A DNA stretch of 48,042 nt from Opitutia bacterium. GTDB lineage: Bacteria; Verrucomicrobiota; Verrucomicrobiia; Opitutales; Seribacteraceae. The first letter of the stretch is position 1. Each line of letters begins with the position of its first letter. Below, in pieces: positions 1 to 7,293 of this stretch. The translations under genes and the position numbers were made by a program. The notes under the pieces are model-generated. The model was given only the letters and a program-made list of their open reading frames with translations. It was not told the origin of the DNA and did not search any database. Location: NCBI GenBank assembly GCA_002694035.1, contig NZKY01000025.1, positions 1 to 48,042 of the forward strand, given 5' to 3'.

Positions 1-14
1 CATACTAAAAAAAA

Positions 15-90
15 TGGTGGAGCCGATCGGGATCGAACCGACGACCTCCACAATGCCATTGTGGCGCTCTTCCAACTGAGCTACGGCCCC
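15..90 (-). tRNA. tRNA-Ala (anticodon GGC)
   Basis: Read on the minus strand this is a 76-nt cloverleaf. The 7-bp acceptor stem begins GGGGCCG, the D arm reads GCTCAGTTGGAAGAGC, and the anticodon arm has stem CCACA/TGTGG and loop ATGGCAT, so the anticodon is GGC, decoding alanine GCC. The T arm contains GGTTCGATCC, and a genomically encoded CCA ends the gene at base 15. A run of eight T residues follows directly on the minus strand (bases 14-7) and may help termination. Confidence 0.95.
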
Positions 91-193
91 TTGATTCCTA
101 AATGACTACACAAATCAAATTTCAATGTCGAACCCAAAGAGAGGCAAAGATTATAAATCTAGAGGAGATTTAAAAGCAGTCTTCATTGGTGGA

Positions 194-316
194 TTAATAA
201 CAGAGTTGTTCGTTTTGGAGATCAATTCTTTTGCGTTCTGCAAAGGTAAATACTTTATTTTTGTTTAATTCAGCCACTGGTGGTTTTAAATTTTTATTTT
301 TAGCAAGCTTAATCAC
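194..316 (-). CDS. possible 40-residue small protein overlapping the end of hisA
   Basis: A short open frame starts at a GTG that overlaps the last codons of hisA (the TAA of hisA lies inside it, in another frame) and runs 40 codons to TAA. The predicted peptide is basic and lysine-rich, beginning MIKLAKNKN and ending EQLCY. Its composition (VAELNKNKVFTFAERKRIDL) looks protein-like rather than like random A+T-rich sequence. The overlapping start would permit translational coupling to hisA. No family is recognised, no Shine-Dalgarno is visible and it is too short for certainty. It could equally be a chance frame in the 3' trailer of hisA. Confidence 0.25.
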   Translation of the reverse strand: MIKLAKNKNLKPPVAELNKNKVFTFAERKRIDLQNEQLCY

Positions 317-1040
317 TTTTCAGTAATTTACTGAGGGAAACTGAATTTTCATAGAGGGCCTTTCCAATAATTACTCCTTCGAGATTAGTAAATTCTTTGC
401 TCAGTTCGCGTAAATTTATAACATCGTCCTCAATAGTAACACCACCTGATGCGATGACTTGGCAATTTGGAACTGCCTGAGCCATTTTTTTTTGTGTATC
501 AAGGTTGGGCCCTTTCATCGCACCATCCGTAGCCACATCAGTGTGTATAATCCAGCGCACGCCCAATCCTTGAAGTTTTTGAGCCAAATTGATCGCAGTT
601 ATCTGTGAAGTTTCTACCCAGCCTTTTGTTGCTACTAGCCCATTTTTTGCATCAATTCCGACCACAATTTTTTCTGCACCAAATTTTTCAACCATCGAAC
701 CAACCCATTCGGGTTCATTGCATGCACGAGTACCGATAATTATTCGGCTGACTCCAAGATCAAGTGCTTTTTCGATAGCTTTCTCGTCTCTCATTCCACC
801 TCCGAGTTGTACTTTTAAGCCCTCCACTTTTAGGATGGAATGAACAGCTTCCAAATTTGCAGACGATCCATCAAATGCACCATCCAAATCAACCACATGA
901 AGATGATCAGCACCAGCCTCTTTCCATGTAGCAGCAGGTTCGATAGGATCATTAAAATAAATTGTTTCCTGATCTGCTTTTCCTTGAAATAAACGAACGC
1001 AACGCCCGTTGCGTAGATCGATGGCTGGGTATATTGTCAT
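309..1040 (-). CDS. hisA: phosphoribosylformimino-5-aminoimidazole carboxamide ribotide isomerase (HisA)
   Basis: HisA catalyses the Amadori-type isomerisation of ProFAR to PRFAR, the fourth step of histidine biosynthesis, in the cytoplasm. The 243 residues match the normal length of this (beta/alpha)8 barrel. The N-terminus reads MTIYPAIDLRNGRCVRL with catalytic Asp8. The second catalytic Asp is D130 in VVGIDAKNG. The phosphate-binding segments QLGGGMR (79-84) and VIASGGVT near residue 200 are present. It stands alone here, without hisH or hisF beside it. A 12-bp palindrome abuts the start codon. No Shine-Dalgarno is visible. A small 40-codon frame overlaps its 3' end. HisF is the closest relative, but the IDLRNG signature and D-D spacing favour HisA. 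Confidence 0.97.
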   Translation of the reverse strand: MTIYPAIDLRNGRCVRLFQGKADQETIYFNDPIEPAATWKEAGADHLHVVDLDGAFDGSSANLEAVHSILKVEGLKVQLGGGMRDEKAIEKALDLGVSRIIIGTRACNEPEWVGSMVEKFGAEKIVVGIDAKNGLVATKGWVETSQITAINLAQKLQGLGVRWIIHTDVATDGAMKGPNLDTQKKMAQAVPNCQVIASGGVTIEDDVINLRELSKEFTNLEGVIIGKALYENSVSLSKLLKSD

Positions 1041-1052
1041 TTACCATGGTAA
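1041..1052. promoter_or_regulatory. 12-bp perfect palindrome next to the hisA start
   Basis: TTACCATGGTAA is a perfect inverted repeat lying directly before the hisA start codon (CAT at 1038-1040 on the plus strand), in the divergent gap between hisA and the M42 peptidase gene. Its position suggests an operator or a translation-blocking structure. This is inference from position alone, and no known regulator is assigned. Confidence 0.25.
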
Positions 1053-1153
1053 TAAAAATGTTTTCAAATTTTCGCGATGCAAAAAGAAAGATTTAATTTG
1101 TCTGACTTGCTAAAGCATAAAAGCAAGTTTAGGAAAACACTTGAAATCTTATT

Positions 1154-2245
1154 ATGCCAAAAAATACGAAAACAAAATCTCCACCGCGTAATCCAGCGGT
1201 TCCTCAATTTCTCAAAGAGTTGCTTGATGCAAGATCGCCTTCTGGATATGAAGAAGAGGCTAGAGAGGTAGTAAAGAAGCGCGTTTCTCAAGTTGCTGAT
1301 TCTTTTTTTGTTGATGCATTAGGCAGTTGCCATGCAACCTTAGGGGAAAAGAGTTCACCGACTCTTATGCTTGCCGGACATATTGATGAGCTCGGGCTAA
1401 TCATTAAGCATATTAGTGAAAAAGGCTTTCTTTACTTTGATGCGATTGGTGGACATGACAGAGCAATGATTTCTGGAAGACGAGTGGATATCATGACACG
1501 GAAAGGAATCATTCGTGGTGTTACAGGCAAGCGAGCCATTCATTTGATGACTCCTGAAGATCGCAGAAAAGTTCCTGAAATGCACCAGATGTGGATTGAT
1601 ATTGGTGCAAAGGATAAAAAAGAAGCTCTTTCAAGAATCACGATTGGAGATGCCGCAGTTTATGACCATGGATTTGAAAAACTTAGTGGGTCTCTTGCGG
1701 TTTCACGTGCATTTGACGACAAGACGGGTGCATACACTGTGAACGAAGCCTTACTTCGTCTTGCCAATGGTAGAAAACCATTCTGTAAAGTGGTTGCAGT
1801 TTCCACATCCCAAGAAGAGATTGGAACAAGGGGTGCAATCACCTCTGCCCATTTGGCAAACCCTGATGTGGCTTTGGCTGTGGATGTAAGTCACGCAACC
1901 GATCATCCAGATGCAGATCATAGAAAATTTGGCGCATTTACTTTGGGGGGTGGTCCTATTCTTACTCGTGGTCCTAATGTTCACCCTGCTGTATTTGACC
2001 GATTAATGGATTGTGCGGAGAAAGGAGGGATTCCTGTACAGATCGAGGCGGATCCCCGTCCGACCGGTACGGATGCAAGAGCCATTCAGATTGCCCGAAA
2101 CGGTGTTCCCACGGGCTTGGTTGGAATACCACTCAGGTACATGCATACACCAAGCGAAGTGATTGACTTGAATGATTTGGAAGCGGTGGTGCAACTCCTA
2201 GTTGCCTTTGCTAAATCCATTAGGAAGGGAGAGAAGTTTGTTTAA
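1154..2245 (+). CDS. M42 family metallopeptidase (glutamyl aminopeptidase / endoglucanase-M type)
   Basis: This is a cytosolic dinuclear zinc aminopeptidase of family M42 (FrvX/YpdE/TET type), which trims short peptides and usually assembles as a dodecamer. The metal and catalytic residues are visible in order: H76 and D78 in LAGHIDELG, D188 in AFDDKTG as bridging ligand, E221/E222 in TSQEEIGTRGA, D244 in AVDVSHATDHP and H331 in RYMHTPSEV. At 363 residues it has the usual length. The N-terminal 12 residues (KNTKTKSPPRN) form a basic extension, so translation might begin later, but no better start exists before PQFLKELLDARSPSGYE. The gene is monocistronic and divergent from hisA, with no Shine-Dalgarno. 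The sequence does not decide substrate preference (Glu, Lys or broad). Confidence 0.93.
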   Translation: MPKNTKTKSPPRNPAVPQFLKELLDARSPSGYEEEAREVVKKRVSQVADSFFVDALGSCHATLGEKSSPTLMLAGHIDELGLIIKHISEKGFLYFDAIGGHDRAMISGRRVDIMTRKGIIRGVTGKRAIHLMTPEDRRKVPEMHQMWIDIGAKDKKEALSRITIGDAAVYDHGFEKLSGSLAVSRAFDDKTGAYTVNEALLRLANGRKPFCKVVAVSTSQEEIGTRGAITSAHLANPDVALAVDVSHATDHPDADHRKFGAFTLGGGPILTRGPNVHPAVFDRLMDCAEKGGIPVQIEADPRPTGTDARAIQIARNGVPTGLVGIPLRYMHTPSEVIDLNDLEAVVQLLVAFAKSIRKGEKFV

Positions 2246-2262
2246 TAAATTTTTACAAATTC

Positions 2263-2291
2263 TTGAAACTTTTAATCTGTTTTGTTAGAAA
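2263..2291 (+). promoter_or_regulatory. candidate sigma-70 type promoter for the Bax-inhibitor-like gene
   Basis: TTGAAA at 2263-2268 is a five-of-six match to the -35 consensus. After a 17-bp spacer, TAGAAA at 2286-2291 is a four-of-six match to the -10. The pair lies in the gap after the M42 gene and 44 bases before the ATG at 2335. A short dyad ACAC-A-GTGT follows at 2318-2326. A+T-rich gaps give chance matches, so support is modest. Confidence 0.3.
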
Positions 2292-2334
2292 TTATAAGGA
2301 ATTCAGTTTAAACTTTAACACAGTGTAAATTATT

Positions 2335-3042
2335 ATGAGAGAACAAGTATATGACTTACAATCTGCCGCAGACAGTTCAGCTTCCGAGCGAGCCGGCTTT
2401 ATCAGAAGAACATATGGGCATCTAGCCGTTGCTATTCTTGGTTTTATTGCCGTTGAATATTACCTAGTACATTCTCCGTTTGCGGCCAAGCTTGCATCGA
2501 GTATGACCAGTGGAATGAGTTGGTTAATTGTTTTAGGCCTTTTTATGGGCGTTAGCTATATTGCAAACAGACTTGCGTTATCCCAGACTTCCCAACAGAT
2601 GCAATATTTGGGATTAGGCTTATTTGTTATTGCTGAAGCAATTGTATTCTTACCTCTTCTCTATATCGCCACATTTTATGCTGGAGATGGCGTCATTGGA
2701 ACAGCAGGTCTTATGACTCTTCTTCTTGCTGGTGGTATAACGGCAACAGTTTTCATTACCAAAAAAGACTTTTCATTTATGGGAAGTATTTTAACCATAG
2801 GCGGTTTTGTTGCTCTTGGTTTTATTCTTTGCAGTATGATTTTTGGATTTTCACTGGGATTAGTGTTCGCCTCCGTAATGGTTTTATTTGCGGCAGGTTC
2901 CGTTCTTTATTCCACATCAAATGTGTTGCATCAATATCAGACTGATCAACATGTTGCAGCTGCACTTTCGTTATTTGCTTCAGTTGCTCTTTTGTTTTTT
3001 TACATATTACAGGTCTTAATGAGCCTAAGCAACCGGGACTAA
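2335..3042 (+). CDS. Bax inhibitor-1 / YccA family membrane protein
   Basis: This is a polytopic inner-membrane protein of the BI-1 (TMBIM/YccA/YbhL) family. In other organisms such proteins are calcium-leak channels or modulators of the FtsH protease. The 235-residue length fits. A short hydrophilic N-terminus (MREQVYDLQSAADSSASERAGFIRRTYGHL) precedes about seven transmembrane helices. The family hallmarks are the RTYGHLAVAILGF start of helix 1, LYSTSNVLHQYQ near residues 194-205, and the final hydrophobic helix ending LMSLSNRD. It has its own possible promoter and ends one base from the convergent folK stop, with no terminator between them. Family assignment is firm; physiological role is not. 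Confidence 0.9.
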   Translation: MREQVYDLQSAADSSASERAGFIRRTYGHLAVAILGFIAVEYYLVHSPFAAKLASSMTSGMSWLIVLGLFMGVSYIANRLALSQTSQQMQYLGLGLFVIAEAIVFLPLLYIATFYAGDGVIGTAGLMTLLLAGGITATVFITKKDFSFMGSILTIGGFVALGFILCSMIFGFSLGLVFASVMVLFAAGSVLYSTSNVLHQYQTDQHVAAALSLFASVALLFFYILQVLMSLSNRD

Positions 3043-3043
3043 T

Positions 3044-3550
3044 TCAACAATGGAAATCCCAAGTTAAGGGATGACCCTCAATATACTTTTTCTGGAGTCC
3101 GTTTATTGCGGACTTCAGCGTTTTTGGACCCCAGTTAGGATGGAAAAGTTGAGGGTTCAAGTCATTTAGGGGGAATAATACAAAATCACGAAATAGAATT
3201 TCTGGATGGGGTAGGGTAAGATTCTCTTCTTGCAGACTGATTTTACCATACATAAGAAGGTCCAAATCAATAATTCTTGGACCGTTCTTGCATATTACTT
3301 TTTTTCCTAATTGTTTTTCAATATCCTGAAGATTTGAGAGAAGCTCTTGAGGAATGAGTTGAGTAGTTATTTTTACTGCTGCATTAACGAATGGGGGCTG
3401 ATCTGAGAATCCAAATGGTGCAGATCTGTAGAGCTTTGAAACTTTTTCAATCACAGCAAAATTAGAAATTTTACTGAGTGCCTTTTCAAAAGTTATTCTG
3501 GGGCTTCCTAGATTTGCTCCCAGCCCGAGATAAACTTCTTTAGCGTTCAA
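3044..3550 (-). CDS. folK: 2-amino-4-hydroxy-6-hydroxymethyldihydropteridine pyrophosphokinase
   Basis: HPPK transfers pyrophosphate from ATP to 6-hydroxymethyl-7,8-dihydropterin, producing the substrate for FolP in folate synthesis. The 168 residues match the family. Motifs seen are YLGLGANLGSP at the N-terminus, RSAPFGFSDQPPFVNAAV near residues 43-60, and the magnesium/ATP site PRIIDLDLLMYG with its two aspartates near residues 92-100, followed by LPHPEILFRDFVLFPL. It is the last gene of the minus-strand folate operon. Its start overlaps the end of folB by 11 bases, suggesting coupled translation. It converges on the Bax-inhibitor-like gene with one base between stops. Confidence 0.96.
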   Translation of the reverse strand: MNAKEVYLGLGANLGSPRITFEKALSKISNFAVIEKVSKLYRSAPFGFSDQPPFVNAAVKITTQLIPQELLSNLQDIEKQLGKKVICKNGPRIIDLDLLMYGKISLQEENLTLPHPEILFRDFVLFPLNDLNPQLFHPNWGPKTLKSAINGLQKKYIEGHPLTWDFHC

Positions 3551-3890
3551 CTTCTACACGAATTTCTTTTAGACCAAGTTTTTTGGTATACCTTGGCTTA
3601 TCGACCGAAAGCCTGACTTTTGTAACCGGAAAATTTTGCTTAATTTCTGTTGCCAGTAAGTGGGCAAATTTTTCAAGAGTTTTACCATCATAGGCAGTGG
3701 AGAAATCTCTGACGTAGGATATTAAATCGCGATAATCTATTCCATGAGTTATCTCATCGGTTTCTTTAATATCACCAAAGTCGTAAGATAAATCCAGGCT
3801 GACCAATAGATCCTGAGGAGCGTATTGCTCTTCCTCAAGCAGTCCAATTCGTGCCATTACTTCAATGCCTATTAGTTGTATTTTTCCCAT
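3540..3890 (-). CDS. folB: dihydroneopterin aldolase
   Basis: FolB cleaves 7,8-dihydroneopterin to 6-hydroxymethyl-7,8-dihydropterin and glycolaldehyde. The 116-residue size is typical of this small tunnelling-fold enzyme. It begins MGKIQLIGIEVMARIGLLEEEQ, matching the family pattern (the IGxxARIGxxxEE region with the catalytic Glu), and continues with DYRDLISYVRDF, TLEKFAHLLATEI and the late VRLSVDKPRY segment with its conserved Lys. It sits between folP (24-base gap) and folK (11-base overlap), so three consecutive pterin-branch steps are co-transcribed. There is no Shine-Dalgarno before its ATG. Confidence 0.94.
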   Translation of the reverse strand: MGKIQLIGIEVMARIGLLEEEQYAPQDLLVSLDLSYDFGDIKETDEITHGIDYRDLISYVRDFSTAYDGKTLEKFAHLLATEIKQNFPVTKVRLSVDKPRYTKKLGLKEIRVEVER

Positions 3891-3914
3891 AATGAAAAAG
3901 GAAATTTAAAAGAA

Positions 3915-4739
3915 TTATTCAAAGAGTGCGAGTTCTTTGGCGACTTTGATTGCTTGGCATGTTTCTAAAACATCATGCACTCGGATGATTTCAGCTCCAC
4001 GTTTTATTGAAGTTAGAGCGGATATTATTGAACCGCCTAACCGTTCATCAGGGCAAGGAGCATCACATAAATGATCAATCCATGATTTTCTGGATGCACC
4101 AAGAAGAACCCCCCATGATTCGCTTTGAAAACGATGCAGATTTTTCATTATTTCTAAATTATGTTGAAGAGATTTTCCGAAACCTATGCCGGGATCGACC
4201 CAAACCCTTTGAAGATTTCTTTTTAATAAATCCTCTTTTTTTTGATCAAAAAAATCTCTGATTTCATCACAAACATTGTGATATGATGGCGAGTTCTGCA
4301 TGGTTTTCGGAATGCCTTGAGAGTGCATGATTACATACCCAGCATTGTATTTTTCAGCGAGATCAAGTAATGCGGGGTTACCGCCTGAAACATCGTTTAT
4401 TATGTGTACACCAGCTTGTAATCCAGCCTCTGCCACAGCAGTCTTTGTAGTATCTAAGGAAATCAAGAACACATCCTTAGGTAATTTTTCCAGAATAGGT
4501 AATATTCGGCTAAGTTCCTCCTGTTCGGATACAGGTTCACTTCCTGGGCGAGTACTTTCTCCGCCAATGTCAATTATTTGAGCCCCACTATCATACATGT
4601 TAAGGCTTTGCTCTATTGCTTTTTCTAGAATAAGATACTTCCCCCCATCGCTGAAAGAGTCGGGAGTCAAATTAAGAATTCCCATCACAGCGGGATACTT
4701 AATTCTGAAAGAAAATCCGTTGAAAGAGTACTCAGGCAT
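3915..4739 (-). CDS. folP: dihydropteroate synthase
   Basis: FolP joins 6-hydroxymethyl-dihydropterin pyrophosphate with p-aminobenzoate to give dihydropteroate; it is the target of sulfonamides. The 274-residue TIM barrel shows all signatures: GILNLTPDSFSDGGKY, IDIGGESTRPGSEPV, ISLDTTKTAVAEAGL, HIINDVSGG, VWVDPGIGFGKSLQHN, LGASRKSWI (substrate Lys-Ser/Arg region) and IRVHDVLET. Its start overlaps the end of pabC by 8 bases, placing PABA production directly upstream of its use. No atypical substitution in the pterin or PABA loops was noticed. Confidence 0.96.
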   Translation of the reverse strand: MPEYSFNGFSFRIKYPAVMGILNLTPDSFSDGGKYLILEKAIEQSLNMYDSGAQIIDIGGESTRPGSEPVSEQEELSRILPILEKLPKDVFLISLDTTKTAVAEAGLQAGVHIINDVSGGNPALLDLAEKYNAGYVIMHSQGIPKTMQNSPSYHNVCDEIRDFFDQKKEDLLKRNLQRVWVDPGIGFGKSLQHNLEIMKNLHRFQSESWGVLLGASRKSWIDHLCDAPCPDERLGGSIISALTSIKRGAEIIRVHDVLETCQAIKVAKELALFE

Positions 4740-5487
4740 TATCTAACGAAATTAGCATATTATAAAGTGATCTTACTTTTAAGAAGATATCGTTTGAGTT
4801 TGAAGACCAACCAAGTTCAGATAATCTCTGCAGGGGAGCAACGCCGCGACCGGTTCCGCATAATAAAATTTCACTAAATTGAGAAATTTCATAATCTTTG
4901 GGAATTTGCCTGAGAATAGTAAAGGATTTTTTTAATTCCGGAATAAGTTTATTGATTACAATTCCTTGCAAAATTTTTTTTTCGGGAATGATCAGTTCAT
5001 TCTCTCTTACAAAAATTAGATTCGATGTTGCAGTCTCTCTGATGTCGTTATCTTTTGGGTCCATAATAAACCAATCTTCAGTAGATAAATCCAGTTCTGA
5101 TAATCGGCCATATAATTCCTTTTCGAAGGTTGATTTTATAGAGGGTATCGGTCGCTTATAATTTATTAACCATCCTTCGACTGGTTTACCGTCAGAAATG
5201 ATCGCCCGATCGCAAATTCCAATCATATTTTCAAAAAGACAAATTCTGATTAGTTTTTCCGAAAGAGAGTTTTGGGAAATATATTCAAAAAGTTTATCTT
5301 TTATAAAATTTTGATCTGGATACCAACCGAGTTGAAGTGTTTTTGCAGATTCAATTAATCGATTTAAGTAAAGATTGAGGAATGGAATATGGTTTTGCTT
5401 ACATAGCCTTAAAGTCGAAAAGGTTCCTTTAATTCCCCAAGGTTCAGGATGTTCTGTCAAATCCCCCGATTCTGTCCAAGCTTGCAT
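4732..5487 (-). CDS. pabC: aminodeoxychorismate lyase (class IV aminotransferase fold)
   Basis: PabC is a PLP enzyme that converts 4-amino-4-deoxychorismate to p-aminobenzoate and pyruvate. The 251-residue length and the fold-type IV pattern fit: WGIKGTFSTLRL near residues 17-28 corresponds to the family G-V-F-E-T-L-R segment, NLYLNRLIESAKTLQL follows, K118 in PIPSIKST is the likely PLP lysine, and DIRETATSNLIFVREN is the conserved E...SN.F motif. Sequence identity to characterised PabC looks modest, and other class IV transaminases are possible, but the position between pabA and folP supports this role. The start overlaps the end of pabA by 44 bases, unusually long; a later start would remove family-like residues. 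Confidence 0.85.
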   Translation of the reverse strand: MQAWTESGDLTEHPEPWGIKGTFSTLRLCKQNHIPFLNLYLNRLIESAKTLQLGWYPDQNFIKDKLFEYISQNSLSEKLIRICLFENMIGICDRAIISDGKPVEGWLINYKRPIPSIKSTFEKELYGRLSELDLSTEDWFIMDPKDNDIRETATSNLIFVRENELIIPEKKILQGIVINKLIPELKKSFTILRQIPKDYEISQFSEILLCGTGRGVAPLQRLSELGWSSNSNDIFLKVRSLYNMLISLDNA

Positions 5488-6049
5488 GATAAATATTCTG
5501 TATAATATTTTTACCTTTTGGTGTTAGAAAAGATTCTGGATGGTATTGCAATCCAAAGAGTTTTCTTTCTGAATCTTCAAAAGATAAAGGAATATTGGTT
5601 GTTGAATCGGTTGCACTTATAATAATCGATTTTTTCAAAGAGCATAGACTTTCTGGATCTACTTGGAGAGAATGGTAGCGCCCGACACTTATGTTATTAT
5701 GAAGTCCATGGTATGTACTTGTATTGGTATTTACTTTAATTTCAGTTTGAACTCCATGAAGAACTTTTTTTTGCCTTTCGACTTTAGCTCCTTCTTCTTG
5801 AAGAATGAGCTGGAAACCAAGACAGATTCCTAGAATTGGTTTTCGTCCCACAAATTGGTGGAAGATTTTTTTGCTCTCTGGATAGTCATCAGGTTTTCCG
5901 GGCCCAGGTGAAAATACTAAAATACTCGCATCTTCCAAAATGCTAGTTTGTATATCCTTTCTGTCTTCAACATATACCTTATCGAAATCTGAGAGTTGAT
6001 GTTCAAGATTACGAGTAAATGAATCTTTATGGTCAATAATTAGAATCAT
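5444..6049 (-). CDS. pabA: aminodeoxychorismate/anthranilate synthase glutamine amidotransferase subunit
   Basis: This class I glutamine amidotransferase supplies ammonia to the chorismate-aminating subunit. The 201 residues contain the triad: nucleophile C76 in GICLGFQL, then H170 and E172 in QYHPESF. The oxyanion segment SPGPGKPDD (47-55) is also visible. It begins MILIIDHKDSFTRNL, typical of PabA/TrpG. Such subunits can serve both p-aminobenzoate and tryptophan synthesis, so the product could be shared; the operon favours PABA. The start overlaps the pabB stop by four bases (ATGA type), and its 3' end runs 44 bases into pabC. The C-terminal tail after the His-Glu motif (DRIGGFDRTS) is slightly longer than usual. 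Confidence 0.92.
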   Translation of the reverse strand: MILIIDHKDSFTRNLEHQLSDFDKVYVEDRKDIQTSILEDASILVFSPGPGKPDDYPESKKIFHQFVGRKPILGICLGFQLILQEEGAKVERQKKVLHGVQTEIKVNTNTSTYHGLHNNISVGRYHSLQVDPESLCSLKKSIIISATDSTTNIPLSFEDSERKLFGLQYHPESFLTPKGKNIIQNIYHASLDRIGGFDRTS

Positions 6050-7293
6050 GAAAGTAATTCCAACAAAGCTTTCGCTTTAAGCTGATTCTCATTGAATTCA
6101 TATTCAGGATTTGAGTTGATGACGATTCCTCCACCCGATTGTATGTAGCAATAATTTCCTAAGGTTAACATTGAACGAATAATAATGTTTAGGGATAAGT
6201 CACCATTATCTCCAATCAAACCAAAACTCCCGGTATATGGCCCACGGAAACAAGGTTCTAACGAATCTATCCACACCATTGTTCGGAGTTTAGGACACCC
6301 GGTGATGCTTCCACCGGGTAACATTGCTGCAATAATATCCGATAGTTTGAGGTTATTCCTTAGTCTGCCCTCAATCGTAGATACTAGGTGGTGTAAGTGA
6401 GAATAGGTTTCAACTTCTCTGAAGCGAGAAAGCCTCACTGTGCCTGGAGAGCAAATTGTTGATAGATCATTTCTTTCTAAATCAACAAGCATGTTGTGCT
6501 CGGCAACTTCCTTTTCATCACTTAAAAATTTTTGGATAACTGAATTTCTACTTTCTCCTTTAAACCGTTCATAGGTTCCACCAATTGGCCTTGTGGTAAT
6601 TTGATTCTCTGTTTTTTGAACTACAATTTCTGGAGAGCAGCTTATTATAGAGAAAGAGTTTGTTTTCAATAAAAATGCCTGAGGTGCTGGATTTGCTTTG
6701 TAGAGTTTATTGAATGCGATTACGGGATCAATTTTTGCTTTTGCTTCATATCTTTGGGAAATCTTTATCTGATAACTTTCTCCGTCAAGAATTGCTTCCT
6801 TTGCTTTGTGGAAAATCTTTTCATACTGATCGTAACTGAGATTACATCTAAGGGATGAATGAGAAAAATCTTGTGTTCCTTTAATCTTTAATTGGTCAAT
6901 CTTCAACTGTTTTGACAATTCTTCCTCTCGATTTGGAATGATTGATTCGATGCGGGTTTCTTCATTTCGAAAGTGAATAATTGTTTGTGGGCGACCAAAC
7001 CACCCATCTTCGATATCCAAGTCGCAGTCTGACTCCAGCAATAAGCCAAGATTTGCTGCTAGGAACTCATATCCAAAAAACCCGACCCAACCCGAAAAGC
7101 TGAGATCATAAAATTCGCAACTATTTTCAAGTTTTGAAAGACAAGACTTAGTCTCTTTTTTATCCAAAGAAAAGCATTCATCAAAGTCTAAGTAAGCAAT
7201 AAATTGATTTGTAGAAAATGTTCGAACAGCAAGTTCTTCAGCATTTAACAAAGACAGAATTTCCAATGGCAGAGATTCTTTAATGACAATCAT
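6046..7293 (-). CDS. pabB: aminodeoxychorismate synthase component I (PabB-like, chorismate-binding)
   Basis: This is a chorismate-utilising enzyme of the PabB/TrpE family that aminates chorismate with ammonia from PabA. The 415 residues lack the longer TrpE N-terminus. The chorismate-binding C-terminal half contains ISCSPEIVV (217-225), TRPIGGTYER (234-243), EHNMLVDLERNDL, VETYSHLHHLVSTIEG and GSITGCPKLRT. In classical PabB the first of these glycines (G238, codon confirmed as GGT) is the lysine of PIKGT that attacks chorismate; here it is Gly, closer to TrpE and ADIC synthases, which have Ala. Operon context (pabA, pabC, folP) argues for PABA synthesis, but an anthranilate or ADIC-forming activity cannot be excluded from sequence. 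It overlaps neighbours by four bases at each end. Confidence 0.85.
   Translation of the reverse strand: MIVIKESLPLEILSLLNAEELAVRTFSTNQFIAYLDFDECFSLDKKETKSCLSKLENSCEFYDLSFSGWVGFFGYEFLAANLGLLLESDCDLDIEDGWFGRPQTIIHFRNEETRIESIIPNREEELSKQLKIDQLKIKGTQDFSHSSLRCNLSYDQYEKIFHKAKEAILDGESYQIKISQRYEAKAKIDPVIAFNKLYKANPAPQAFLLKTNSFSIISCSPEIVVQKTENQITTRPIGGTYERFKGESRNSVIQKFLSDEKEVAEHNMLVDLERNDLSTICSPGTVRLSRFREVETYSHLHHLVSTIEGRLRNNLKLSDIIAAMLPGGSITGCPKLRTMVWIDSLEPCFRGPYTGSFGLIGDNGDLSLNIIIRSMLTLGNYCYIQSGGGIVINSNPEYEFNENQLKAKALLELLS

Noticed and set aside
589-843. 84-codon plus-strand frame inside hisA
   Set aside because: It is a shadow of hisA in another frame, Pro/Ser-rich and with no start context.
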